Positions 30,693 through 39,660 of a stretch of DNA of 64,000 nucleotides are shown piece by piece (position 1 is the stretch's first letter; each line of letters begins with the position of its first letter). Position numbers and translations under genes: made by a program. This DNA comes from Saccharicrinis aurantiacus (lineage in GTDB: Bacteria; Bacteroidota; Bacteroidia; Bacteroidales; Marinilabiliaceae), in the NCBI RefSeq assembly GCF_001660705.2, contig NZ_LYBV02000020.1, forward strand, positions 62,001-126,000, written 5' to 3'. The notes under the pieces are model-generated. The model was not told the DNA's origin, did not search any database, and was given only the letters and a program-made list of their open reading frames with translations.

Positions 30693-32648
30693 ATGAAAAC
30701 AAAACTAGCATTACTGATGCTCTTACTAATGCCGTTCACGGTTCTATTTTCACAAATAGAGCAGCCTGTGAAATGGACTGTTAGCAAAGAGAAATTGAGT
30801 GAGAATACTTATGAACTAACTTTTAGTGCCACTATTGAGCAAAACTGGCATTTGTATTCTGTTCATTTGCCAGAAGGCGGCCCTATTGCAACAAGCGTTA
30901 ACTTTAGCGATGCATCAATTTTTGAATCGACTGAAGATATTGTTGAAGTACCGGTACCCGGTAAGCACTTTGATTCTTCATTTCAAATGGAATTGGCTTA
31001 TTGGTCAAATGAGGCGACTATAAAGCAGGTGGTTACCGTTAAGCCCGGAACAGAATCTATTGAGGGTTATGTTGAGTTTATGGCTTGTGATGATGAACGC
31101 TGTTTACCACCTGATCAGATAGATTTTAATTTTAGTTTAAAAGAAAAGCCTGTAGTGGTTAAGGAAAGTAAAACCACAGATGCAGCTTCGGGTGAGAATA
31201 AGAGCTATTGGAGTATTTTCGCGTTGGCTTTTATTGGCGGATTAGCAGCACTTTTAACGCCTTGCGTTTTCCCAATGATACCAATGACGGTTAGCTTTTT
31301 TACAAAGCAGAGTACCAATAAGTTGGTTGGAATTAAAAATGCAATTCAATATGGTATATTTATTATACTAATATATGTTGTTTTAGGTTGGTTAGTAGTA
31401 CTATTATTTGGTGCTGACGCCTTAAATGCCTTGTCAACTAACCATTGGTTCAACTTATTCTTTTTTATACTATTGGTGGTATTTGCCATCTCCTTTTTAG
31501 GAGCTTTCGAAATAGTATTACCGACATCGTGGGTTAATAAAGCTGATGCTGGAGCAGACAAGGGTGGCTTAATAGGTTCTTTCTTTATGGCATTAACTTT
31601 GGCTTTAGTGTCGTTCTCATGTACTGGGCCAATTGTTGGTTCTTTATTAGTAACAGCTGCTTCAGAAGGGGGTATGGCTCCATTAGTAGGAATGTTTGGC
31701 TTTAGTTTAGCTTTGGCCTTACCATTCTCGTTATTTGCAATGTTTCCGGGTTACTTAAACTCATTACCAAAGTCAGGCGGATGGTTAAATTCAGTAAAAG
31801 TTGTACTTGGTTTCTTAGAGTTAGCTTTGGCATTTAAATTCCTTTCAAATGCTGATTTAGTACTTGATTTACACCTCCTAGAGCGCGAAGTTTATATTGC
31901 AATTTGGATTGCTATATTCGGAGCCCTTGGTTTTTACCTATTGGGTAAGTTGCGCTTACCACACGATTCTCCATTGGAGTTCTTGTCGGTACCACGCTTG
32001 CTATTAGGTTTGTTAGTATTGTCATTTACAATTTACATGATACCAGGTTTATGGGGAGCTCCACTTAAGCTAATTAGTGCATTTCCTCCTCCATTGGAGT
32101 ATTCAGAATCACCGCAAGGGGTTGGTTATAAGTCACTACACTCATCAAGCTATGTAATGCAGCAATCATCGAATAAAGATATTGCTATGTTAGAACAAAA
32201 GATGGAGGTAGGGCCACAAGGTTTATCTGTTTTTCATGATTATGACGATGCGCTTGCTTATGCAAAAGCGGTTAATAAGCCTTTGTTTATCGATTTTACG
32301 GGTAAGGCATGTGTTAATTGCCGTCAAATGGAGATTAATGTATGGAGTGATCCAGAGGTAAATTCACTCATGCGTAACGAGTATGTAGTTGTAGCTCTCT
32401 ATGTTGATTATAGAAAAAAGTTAGCAGAAGACGAGCAATATGTTTCTGAAACTACCGGAAAAAAGATTAGAACTGTAGGTAATAAATGGAGTGATTTTCA
32501 AATTTCTCGATATAAAATTAATAGTCAACCCTATTATGTTTTAGTAGATAATGAGGAGAATGAATTGAATGCTCCAAAGGCCTATGAGCCTAACATCAAA
32601 GCCTATTCAGAGTGGCTGCAAAAAGGTGTAGACAATTATAAAAAATAA
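30693..32648 (+). CDS. dsbD: thiol:disulfide interchange protein DsbD
   Basis: A 651-residue three-domain DsbD that carries electrons from cytosolic thioredoxin across the membrane to periplasmic proteins. Signal peptide to residue 20; N-terminal immunoglobulin-like alpha domain with Cys132 and Cys137 (ACDDERCLPP); eight-helix membrane domain with Cys191 (TPCVFPMIP) and Cys310 (SCTGP); C-terminal thioredoxin domain with Cys540-V-N-Cys543. All six cysteines are present. The two thioredoxin-like genes downstream (32939 and 33593) could receive its electrons. It ends in a strong terminator. Confidence 0.96.
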   Translation: MKTKLALLMLLLMPFTVLFSQIEQPVKWTVSKEKLSENTYELTFSATIEQNWHLYSVHLPEGGPIATSVNFSDASIFESTEDIVEVPVPGKHFDSSFQMELAYWSNEATIKQVVTVKPGTESIEGYVEFMACDDERCLPPDQIDFNFSLKEKPVVVKESKTTDAASGENKSYWSIFALAFIGGLAALLTPCVFPMIPMTVSFFTKQSTNKLVGIKNAIQYGIFIILIYVVLGWLVVLLFGADALNALSTNHWFNLFFFILLVVFAISFLGAFEIVLPTSWVNKADAGADKGGLIGSFFMALTLALVSFSCTGPIVGSLLVTAASEGGMAPLVGMFGFSLALALPFSLFAMFPGYLNSLPKSGGWLNSVKVVLGFLELALAFKFLSNADLVLDLHLLEREVYIAIWIAIFGALGFYLLGKLRLPHDSPLEFLSVPRLLLGLLVLSFTIYMIPGLWGAPLKLISAFPPPLEYSESPQGVGYKSLHSSSYVMQQSSNKDIAMLEQKMEVGPQGLSVFHDYDDALAYAKAVNKPLFIDFTGKACVNCRQMEINVWSDPEVNSLMRNEYVVVALYVDYRKKLAEDEQYVSETTGKKIRTVGNKWSDFQISRYKINSQPYYVLVDNEENELNAPKAYEPNIKAYSEWLQKGVDNYKK

Positions 32649-32670
32649 GGAAATTTTTAAATTTATATAA

Positions 32671-32702
32671 AGCCTGATGAAACTTTTCATCAGGCTTTTT
32701 GT
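32671..32702 (+). terminator. dsbD terminator
   Basis: agcctgatgaaa pairs perfectly with tttcatcaggct around a 2-base centre, followed by ttttgtttt. Confidence 0.88.
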
Positions 32703-32938
32703 TTTAAAACCAATTAGTTATCTGAATTTGGGTTTGCATTTTCAATATTTAACATATATTGGCTCTTTATATAGCTAATATTATCTAGGTTTGCAAATTC
32801 ATTTTTATGTTCAGCGACAAACATTTGTTGTGTTTAATATCCAATTCATCACTTTAATAGTTGGGTTGGTCTAAATTTGAAGAGTTCATGTTGTTAAAAG
32901 TGTAAACTTTACGACGATTATTAACGAATACGATTTGT

Positions 32939-33475
32939 ATGGTTAGGCTAAAATTTTTAGCATCAGTTTTATTAGTAGGACTAACTTTCTTCTCCTTTAA
33001 CAATCGCTCACCTGAGCCTGTTGTTGGTGTTGAGATCGGAAATAAAGTTCCTAATATTGAAACATCTTTATTAAATGGTGAAGAGTTTAACTTGGAATCA
33101 TTAAAAGGAAAGATGGTTCTGTTGGATTTTTGGGCATCTTACGATGGTTTATCACGAATTGATAATCATGAGAAAATGCTTATGCAAAGCAAATTTGCAA
33201 ACAGTAAATTTTATCGAGGAGAAGGATTTGTAATCGTATCTATTTCTTTAGATCAATTTAATTCTCCATTACAAAAGGCCATTAAAGAAGATGGTTACGT
33301 AAAAGCCTTGCATATTTGCGATTTTAAGGGCGATGAATCAGATATTGCTTCTGCATACAGTGTTCATGCACCAACTAACATTTTAATTGACGGTGAGGGC
33401 CGCCTTATCTCCAAAAGCACTTCAATTTCAGAAGTACATTCTGCCTTAGAGTATCTCTACGCATACTCAAATTAA
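32939..33475 (+). CDS. TlpA-like thioredoxin-fold protein without active-site cysteines
   Basis: A 178-residue exported protein. The signal/anchor is at about 1-20. The thioredoxin core is clear (MVLLDFWAS at 59-67 ... TNILIDGEGRLISKS), but where the next paralogue has WCGPC this one has YDGLS (68-72), so Asp69 and Ser72 replace both cysteines. It cannot do thiol exchange by the usual route and may be a binding or chaperone-like variant. It lies 117 bp upstream of an active paralogue, suggesting tandem duplication followed by loss of the redox site. No frameshift is present. Confidence 0.85.
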   Translation: MVRLKFLASVLLVGLTFFSFNNRSPEPVVGVEIGNKVPNIETSLLNGEEFNLESLKGKMVLLDFWASYDGLSRIDNHEKMLMQSKFANSKFYRGEGFVIVSISLDQFNSPLQKAIKEDGYVKALHICDFKGDESDIASAYSVHAPTNILIDGEGRLISKSTSISEVHSALEYLYAYSN

Positions 33476-33592
33476 TAAAATCCTATTATATTTATCGCCT
33501 CAAACGTAACGCAACATTGTTGTGCAACGTACGTTATTTAATTTAAAGTAAACTGCATTATTTAGTAATAGCAGTTGTTAATAAAGGAAAAT

Positions 33593-34114
33593 ATGATGAG
33601 GAAGTATACATTATTGGTAGCTGTATTTTTTGCAGCCATCGCTGCGGTAAGCGCACAAAAAGTAAAGATTGGCCTAGAGGTAGGTAACAAAGCTCCTGAG
33701 TTGAAGTTTTTATCACCTGATGGCGATGTAATTGCATTATCTGACCTTAAGGGACAGATGGTTCTAATCGATTTTTGGGCTTCATGGTGCGGACCATGTA
33801 GAGCAGAGAACCCAAACGTGGTTAAAGCCTATAAAAAGTTTAAAGACGAGGAGTTTAAAACAGGCAATGGATTTACTATTTATGGTGTTTCCTTGGATAA
33901 GGATAAAGACCGCTGGAAGAAAGCCATTAAAGATGACAATTTGATTTGGGAAAATCACGTTAGTGATCTTATGGGTTGGAAATCAAGAGCAGCTGAAATT
34001 TATGCAATCAGAGGTATTCCAGATAATTTCTTAATTAATGGAGAGGGTATCATTGTTGCAAAAAGATTAAGAGGTGATCGTTTAGAAGATGCGCTTAAAG
34101 CAGAAGCTAAGTAA
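33593..34114 (+). CDS. TlpA-like thioredoxin
   Basis: About 173 residues. A signal peptide ends near SAQK. The redox site is in FWASWCGPCRAEN, followed by the cis-Pro loop in RGIPDNFLINGEG. This is a periplasmic TlpA/ResA-like reductant, probably kept reduced by DsbD encoded just upstream. ATG 33593 (or the next codon, also ATG) is preferred to the in-frame TTG at 33575; aaaggaaa lies just upstream. Confidence 0.92.
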   Translation: MMRKYTLLVAVFFAAIAAVSAQKVKIGLEVGNKAPELKFLSPDGDVIALSDLKGQMVLIDFWASWCGPCRAENPNVVKAYKKFKDEEFKTGNGFTIYGVSLDKDKDRWKKAIKDDNLIWENHVSDLMGWKSRAAEIYAIRGIPDNFLINGEGIIVAKRLRGDRLEDALKAEAK

Positions 34115-34135
34115 ATCAGTTACATAATACTATAT

Positions 34136-34168
34136 AATGGCAGTTCACTATGGTGGACTGCCATTTTT
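34136..34168 (+). terminator. terminator after tlpA-like gene
   Basis: aatggcagttcac pairs with gtggactgccatt (one G-T) around tatg, then ttttt. Confidence 0.88.
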
Positions 34169-34297
34169 GGTTTATCAAACTGTCACTTTAATCTATAATT
34201 ATTCAATTATATGTCAGAATGACCAATAATATAACATTGGCAAAATAATTGTTATCAGCTATGCTGATTGCTTAAGAAATTAAAAAACAATAATATA

Positions 34298-34894
34298 ATG
34301 ACTAAGAAGAGTTCAAAAAAAGGCGAAAAGGAAGAGGTTGTTGAAGAAAAGGTTGTAGGTACTGAAGAAACACAATCTACCGAGGAAGCTACAAACGAAA
34401 CTGCTGCAGAAGAGCAGGAAGTGGATGAACGTTCTGAAGAAGAAAAAAAGATTGAAGAACTAGGTTTAAAGGTTAGCGAAATTAACGACAAATACCTTCG
34501 TTTATCAGCTGAGTACGATAACTATCGCAAAAGAACTTTAAAGGAGCGCATGGAACTTCAAAAAAGTGCTGGTGAAGGACTTTTAAAAGGAATGTTACCT
34601 GTTGTTGATGATTTTGATAGAGCCTTAGCTCACTTAACTGAAGCTAGTGATTTAGAAGCAGTAAAAGAAGGTATAGGATTAATCTATAATAAACTTCAAG
34701 AGTATTTAAAGCAAAACGGCGTTACTGAAATTGAAGCCAAAGAAAAAGAGTTTGATACAGATTTACACGAGGCTATTACAAACATTCCTGCTCCAACGGA
34801 GGACTTAAAAGGAAAAGTAATTGATTGTGTTGAAAAAGGATATATGCTGAATGATAAGGTAATGCGTTTTGCCAAAGTTGTTGTAGGCGAATAA
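34298..34894 (+). CDS. grpE: nucleotide exchange factor GrpE
   Basis: About 198 residues. The first 60 are acidic and disordered (EEVVEEKVV..., TEEATNETAAEEQEVDERSE), followed by the long GrpE coiled coil (LSAEYDNYRKRTLKERMELQ) and the C-terminal beta wing with the family signature (GYMLNDKVMRFAKVVVGE). GrpE releases ADP from DnaK in the protein-folding cycle. ATG 34298 (MTKKSSKK) is the likely start, not the TTG ten codons upstream. dnaJ follows 12 bp after the stop. Confidence 0.96.
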   Translation: MTKKSSKKGEKEEVVEEKVVGTEETQSTEEATNETAAEEQEVDERSEEEKKIEELGLKVSEINDKYLRLSAEYDNYRKRTLKERMELQKSAGEGLLKGMLPVVDDFDRALAHLTEASDLEAVKEGIGLIYNKLQEYLKQNGVTEIEAKEKEFDTDLHEAITNIPAPTEDLKGKVIDCVEKGYMLNDKVMRFAKVVVGE

Positions 34895-34906
34895 TTATAA
34901 TTTGTT

Positions 34907-36064
34907 ATGTCAAAAAGAGATTATTACGAGGTACTAGAAGTATCCAAAGGAGCAACGGCTGCAGAAATTAAAAAAGCTTACCGTAAAAAAGCCATGCAGT
35001 TTCACCCGGATAAAAATCCAGGAGATTCTTCGGCTGAAGAAAAATTTAAAGAAGCAGCTGAGGCTTACGAGGTACTTAGCGACGATAACAAAAAAGCACG
35101 TTACGATCAATACGGACACGCAGGTGTTGGTGGCGCAGCAGGTGGTGGTTTTGGTGGCGGAGGTATGTCTATGGACGATATCTTCTCTCACTTTGGCGAT
35201 ATCTTTGGCGGCGGAGGCGGTGGCTTCGGCGGTTTTGGTGGCTTTGGTGGTGGCGGAAGCCGTCAGCGCGTTAATAAAGGATCAAACCTTAGAGTTAAAG
35301 TAAGCCTTACGCTAAACGAGATTTTAAACGGCGTTGAGAAAAAAATCAAGGTTAAAAAATACGTTTCTTGTTCGCACTGTAGCGGTTCGGGTGCAGAGGG
35401 CGGTGCTTCGCATAGCACTTGTACCACTTGTAACGGATCAGGCCAGGTAACCCGTATTTCAAACACCATTTTGGGTCAAATGCAAACTGCATCACAATGT
35501 CCTACTTGTAACGGTGAAGGAAAAATAATCACCAATAAGTGTAAGCATTGTCATGGAGAAGGTATTGAGAAGGAGGACGAAGTAATTACCATCAACATTC
35601 CAGCAGGAGTTGAAGAAGGTATGCAACTTTCAGTTTCAGGTCGTGGTAATGCAGCCCGCAGAGGCGGTGTTAATGGCGATATGTTGGTGTTAATTCACGA
35701 GGAAGAGCACGAAGATTTAGTTCGCGACGGAAGAGATTTACTATACAATGCCTTTGTAAGCATTCCCGAAGCTACTTTAGGAGCTCCAGTTGAGATTCCT
35801 ACCTTAGAGGGTAAAGTAAAAGTGAAAATAGAAGCTGGAACACAACCAGGTAAAGTTTTACGCCTACGCGGAAAAGGTTTACCAGAAGTGAATGGATACG
35901 GCCGCGGTGACTTATTGGTACAAATCAATGTTTGGATACCAAAGGCACTAAGCAAAGACGAGAAAAAGGCCATGGAAAAAATGGGCGAGTCTGATAGTTT
36001 TGCGCCAAAACCAAGCTCGCAAGAGAAAGGTTTCTTTAGTCGCATGAAAAACATGTTTGAGTAA
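34907..36064 (+). CDS. dnaJ: chaperone DnaJ
   Basis: A 385-residue type I J-protein. J domain with the HPD motif ([15 protein letters not shown], 24-38), a G/F-rich linker (about 74-117, very long glycine runs), four CxxCxGxG zinc repeats ([32 protein letters not shown]) and the C-terminal substrate domains. It stimulates DnaK ATPase and delivers unfolded proteins. It forms an operon with grpE and ends in a terminator. Confidence 0.98.
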   Translation: MSKRDYYEVLEVSKGATAAEIKKAYRKKAMQFHPDKNPGDSSAEEKFKEAAEAYEVLSDDNKKARYDQYGHAGVGGAAGGGFGGGGMSMDDIFSHFGDIFGGGGGGFGGFGGFGGGGSRQRVNKGSNLRVKVSLTLNEILNGVEKKIKVKKYVSCSHCSGSGAEGGASHSTCTTCNGSGQVTRISNTILGQMQTASQCPTCNGEGKIITNKCKHCHGEGIEKEDEVITINIPAGVEEGMQLSVSGRGNAARRGGVNGDMLVLIHEEEHEDLVRDGRDLLYNAFVSIPEATLGAPVEIPTLEGKVKVKIEAGTQPGKVLRLRGKGLPEVNGYGRGDLLVQINVWIPKALSKDEKKAMEKMGESDSFAPKPSSQEKGFFSRMKNMFE

Positions 36065-36084
36065 TATATTCAATCCATTATATG

Positions 36085-36117
36085 AGGGACTGCATTTATT
36101 TGTAGTCCCTTTTTTTA
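36085..36117 (+). terminator. grpE-dnaJ terminator
   Basis: agggactgca pairs with tgtagtccct (one G-T) around a 6-base loop, followed by seven T. Confidence 0.87.
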
Positions 36118-36530
36118 TACTTAGGCGGCTCAATCTTGCTTTCCGCTATAGCACATTACTTTTGGGCTATGTTTAGCTAAGCCGTGCGTGTGCTTCCTGC
36201 GGTCGCATCCGCCAGCCAAGCTGCACAAAGCCCCAAAGCAATGCGGCTGCCGCTTCAATCCAGGCCGACGGAACCATACCTTTGGCTCGTGTGCGAATTC
36301 TTTTCCTTCGTTTCAATAATCCGAAGTAGTAATGCTTTACAATTTTGCCTCATCGCGCGGAACAAAGCAATCTCAAGGTAAGCAGCAAAGCAAGGTGCCT
36401 TAAGATGGCCGCACTCCTCGCCATGATGAGTGTAGGTAAATATCTCAGACCCATAATTCCAACCTTTACTGTGTGCAATACTTTCGATAAAGCCAACAAT
36501 TCATCAGAAGCAATACACAAATGCTACGAG

Positions 36531-36602
36531 TAAATTATTATCACTAAAGATGCGTTGCGCTGGGTAAAGAGTCGATTGTTTTGGTCTCCGAACGCTTTTT
36601 TT
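36531..36602. repeat. 70-bp imperfect tandem repeat, copy 1
   Basis: Shares taaattattatc-ctaaagatgcgttgcgctg-gtaaagagtcg and a later tctccga...ttttttac with 36697-36769, with a few substitutions. A shorter related word (aaaagatgcattgcgc) lies between them at about 36628. The period is 166 bp. Confidence 0.7.
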
Positions 36603-36696
36603 ACCTGCCCGAATAAAATGTTTTAATAAAAGATGCATTGCGCAAATGCCACGATTGATAATTATGTTATTCGGACAAAGAATTTTCACCTGCGAC

Positions 36697-36769
36697 TAAA
36701 TTATTATCGCTAAAGATGCGTTGCGCTGAGTAAAGAGTCGTTTATTTCTGTCTCCGAGTAGTTTTTTAC
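36697..36769. repeat. 70-bp imperfect tandem repeat, copy 2
   Basis: Second copy of the sequence at 36531-36602. The function is unknown; neither copy is in a gene. Confidence 0.7.
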
Positions 36770-36868
36770 ATGACTGGAAGGAGAGTGTTCGAGAATAATT
36801 TAAGTTAATTAGTATTACACAAAGCTAGTGTGCTATTATTTTGATAAATGTGTAGAGCAGGGGAAGCT

Positions 36869-38005
36869 CTAATTATAGTAATTATAAATATCGGCACAAG
36901 GTAATAGGCTGCCTTCATCAAAAATTTTATGTGTATCGTTAATATCAAATGAAAATATGTAAACTACTTCGTTTTTTAATAATGCGCTATTTTGCAATGC
37001 ATCAATTGCTATCTTGAAATGTTGATAGCGATCGTTTTCGTTGTTTACACGTTTTCGGCTTATACCAAATTCACTAATCAATATAGGTTTGTTTGTGTTC
37101 TCAGTTATCTTAGAGAGGATGCGATGGGGTATTTCATTGGCTTCAGATTGATCGTTTACAAGTTTAGGATAATAGTGTGTGCCTATTTTGTCGGCATATT
37201 GTAAGTAGTCGGTCTCATTTTTGTTGGTTTTACCTGCGAGAAAGCGTAAGAAGTATCCTGGATCAACCACATTTACACGTTTTCGTCTGCCAAATTCCCA
37301 GTTGCTTAATTGATTATCTAATGATAAAGAAGCAGTAATAACCTTTGGAGCTTCTTGTCCTTTAAAAGTTGCGTTAATTTGCTCCTTAGTAATTTTTAAT
37401 AACTGTCCGTATTTATTAAAACCTTCTTCAATTTTATTTAAGCCTTGCATAAACACTACATCCTCTGATTGGGTGTGCTCATTGATAATAATACCAGGTT
37501 GCTTGTTTTTATTAATTATAATATCGCCATTAAAGCCGAAATTAGGTTCGTTAAAAACTTCTATGCCTAATAATTTAGCATCCTGTGCTTTTACTTCGGC
37601 TAAAATATTTTTTAGAAATAGGGTATAGCTCTCTAAATCAATGCTCGAGAAACGATAACTCGCCTTGGTGTTTAAAAATGGAACTTTCCGCTCGTTAGGG
37701 GGGAATAGCTCTTTGGCTTTATACAAAGCTATATATACTTGCAATCCGAGACAATTGGCATATTTTATATCATCAATAACCTGTGGAATGGCTTGGCTAT
37801 TTTTAGGTCCACTAAGTCTCACATACTTAGCTCCGGACTCTTTAATTAAACGGAGAATCTGCTTACGATCATCAGCTTTCTTTTTAAAATCGAGGTTCAT
37901 TCGGGTAACTCCGAGTTCAAAATCGATCTGTTTTTGCGATACCGCTTGCTGCATTAATGCCCAATAGCAGCAAATAATAAGAAGGATATGTTTATGTGAT
38001 ACCAT
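36869..38005 (-). CDS. exported clan GH-A glycoside hydrolase-like protein
   Basis: A 378-residue protein with a signal peptide (HILLIICCYWALMQQAVSQ). It has a TIM-barrel pattern with the clan GH-A acid/base motif at Asn152-Glu153-Pro154 (IEVFNEPNFG) and the strand-7 nucleophile Glu312 (PILISEFGISR). Other conserved parts are YVRLSG (61-66) and KIGTHYYPKL. The spacing fits GH5/GH39-like enzymes, but the exact family and substrate cannot be stated. No carbohydrate-transport genes are next to it. Confidence 0.68.
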   Translation of the reverse strand: MVSHKHILLIICCYWALMQQAVSQKQIDFELGVTRMNLDFKKKADDRKQILRLIKESGAKYVRLSGPKNSQAIPQVIDDIKYANCLGLQVYIALYKAKELFPPNERKVPFLNTKASYRFSSIDLESYTLFLKNILAEVKAQDAKLLGIEVFNEPNFGFNGDIIINKNKQPGIIINEHTQSEDVVFMQGLNKIEEGFNKYGQLLKITKEQINATFKGQEAPKVITASLSLDNQLSNWEFGRRKRVNVVDPGYFLRFLAGKTNKNETDYLQYADKIGTHYYPKLVNDQSEANEIPHRILSKITENTNKPILISEFGISRKRVNNENDRYQHFKIAIDALQNSALLKNEVVYIFSFDINDTHKIFDEGSLLPCADIYNYYN

Positions 38006-38396
38006 ACTTTGTGCCTTAATATTGTTTATGCTAAAATAGCTGTATTTTTTATGTCATAAATGTGTTGCAGGACTCTTGTTGTGCTTGGGAGTTTTTATAT
38101 TTGTAGAGTTTGTCTATCTAAGTAGATGTGTTCAGAAGAAGGAACTGAGCACGTGGCTTAGGGGTTGAAGCGGCATCCTTTGCGAGCCCCTTATGGCGAG
38201 TAAAGATATAGCGGAAAACCCGACCCCGATTTTATAGTGGTATTATTTGAATAGTTATTGTTGGAGGGGGAAGCCCCAAAAAGAAAAAAGCTACCTCGGA
38301 GTGAGATAGCTTTTGGTTTCATCTATGAAATATATTTTATAGCTGTTTTGTAGTTAGTGAGAAGCGGCTTCTGGCTACTAACAAAAAACTACCTAA
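38006..38396. other. gene-free spacer with a terminator
   Basis: About 390 bp. It holds a G+C-richer stretch near 38160-38240 (ggcgagtaaagatatagcgg, aaaacccgaccccg) that resembles dispersed Bacteroidota extragenic sequences, and the hairpin at 38286-38314. No gene is seen. Confidence 0.5.
38286..38314. terminator. terminator-like hairpin downstream of kbl
   Basis: aaaagctacctc pairs with gagatagctttt with one mismatch around a 5-base loop. The A-run before and T-run after allow action on either strand; it lies 83 bp beyond the kbl stop. Confidence 0.6.
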
Positions 38397-39587
38397 CTAT
38401 TTAATTACTTTTAGCTCTTTACCTATTTTAATGAAAGCGGCAATGGCTTTATCGAGGTGGGCTTGCGTGTGTGCTGCCGAAATTTGAATTCGGATGCGGG
38501 CTTGATCTTTAGGTACCACCGGATAAAAGAAACCGATTACATAAATACCTTCGTCTAACAACTTAGCGGCAAACTCTTGCGATAGTTTTGCATCGTAAAG
38601 CATTAGGGCAACAATGGCTGAGTTGGTTGGCTTAATATCGAAACCGGCTTCAACAATTTTGTTTTTAAAGTACGATGCATTGTTAATTACCTGATCGCGA
38701 AGCTCGGTTGATTCGCTTAACATGGTAAATACTTCGTTGGCTGCGCCTACAATGGCAGGGGCCAATGAGTTTGAGAATAAATAAGGGCGAGAACGTTGAC
38801 GAAGCATATCGATAATTTCTTTTTTACCGGTTGTGAATCCGCCTAAAGCGCCACCAAGTGCCTTACCTAATGTGCTTGTGATGATATCAACGCGATCCAT
38901 AACATTGTGGTACTCGTGTGTTCCGCGGCCAGTTTTACCAATAAAACCAGAACCATGACTATCGTCGACCATTACCAAACAGTTGTACTTATCGGCCAAA
39001 TCGCAGATAATATCTAACTTGGCAATATCGCCGTCCATTGAGAATACGCCATCGGTAACAATAATACGGTAACGCTGATCTTGTGCTTTTATTAATTGTT
39101 GCTCCAAATCATCCATATTAGCGTGCTTGTATCTGTAACGCGCAGCCTTACATAAACGAACGCCATCGATAATTGAAGCGTGGTTTAATTCATCAGAAAT
39201 AATGGCATCTTCGGCAGTAAATAAAGGTTCAAATACTCCACCGTTAGCATCGAATGCAGCAGCATAAAGAATGGTGTCTTCCATACCAAAGAAATCGGCA
39301 ATTTTAGCTTCGAGCTGTTTGTGGATATCTTGAGTACCACAAATAAAACGAACCGACGACATACCGTATCCGTGTGTATCCATTGCTTTTTGGGCTGCAC
39401 TTACAATGCGAGGATGCGAGGATAAACCTAGGTAGTTATTGGCACAAAAGTTAAGAACCTCTTCGCCAGTGCTTACTTTAATGGCAGCGCCTTGTGCAGT
39501 GGTGATGATGCGTTCGTTTTTATACAAACCTGATTCTTTGATATTATCGATTTCGGTTGATAGGTAATCTTTAAAATCTCCGTACAT
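38397..39587 (-). CDS. kbl: glycine C-acetyltransferase (2-amino-3-ketobutyrate CoA ligase)
   Basis: A 396-residue PLP enzyme of the alpha-oxoamine synthase family. It splits 2-amino-3-ketobutyrate with CoA to glycine and acetyl-CoA in threonine breakdown. Features: FCANNYLGLSSHPRI (47-61), GMSSVRFICGTQDIHKQLE, VMVDDSHGSGFIGKTGRGTHE and the PLP-lysine motif TSTLGKALGGALGG. The length is as usual. No tdh (threonine dehydrogenase) gene is adjacent. Confidence 0.93.
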   Translation of the reverse strand: MYGDFKDYLSTEIDNIKESGLYKNERIITTAQGAAIKVSTGEEVLNFCANNYLGLSSHPRIVSAAQKAMDTHGYGMSSVRFICGTQDIHKQLEAKIADFFGMEDTILYAAAFDANGGVFEPLFTAEDAIISDELNHASIIDGVRLCKAARYRYKHANMDDLEQQLIKAQDQRYRIIVTDGVFSMDGDIAKLDIICDLADKYNCLVMVDDSHGSGFIGKTGRGTHEYHNVMDRVDIITSTLGKALGGALGGFTTGKKEIIDMLRQRSRPYLFSNSLAPAIVGAANEVFTMLSESTELRDQVINNASYFKNKIVEAGFDIKPTNSAIVALMLYDAKLSQEFAAKLLDEGIYVIGFFYPVVPKDQARIRIQISAAHTQAHLDKAIAAFIKIGKELKVIK

Positions 39588-39660
39588 ATCTGATGTTATT
39601 AATTTTAATTTGCAGCAAATTTAGAAAGCTTAGTCTTAAAAAAGAATGACTTTTAAATAA

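Larger units (their letters stand above)
36065..36868. other. 800-bp gene-free region with repeats
   Basis: No gene is seen; short open frames here are shadow-like. From 36120 to 36480 it is G+C-richer than its surroundings, with words such as ttgctttccgctatagc and caatgcggctgccgcttcaat that recall dispersed extragenic sequences of Bacteroidota (from memory). A partial inverted copy of repeat B is at about 36354-36377. Two similar 70-bp segments lie at 36531-36602 and 36697-36769. Confidence 0.55.

Noticed and set aside
36184-36689. Several 60-70-residue open frames after dnaJ
   Set aside because: They overlap each other on both strands within repeated sequence, with no domain signal.
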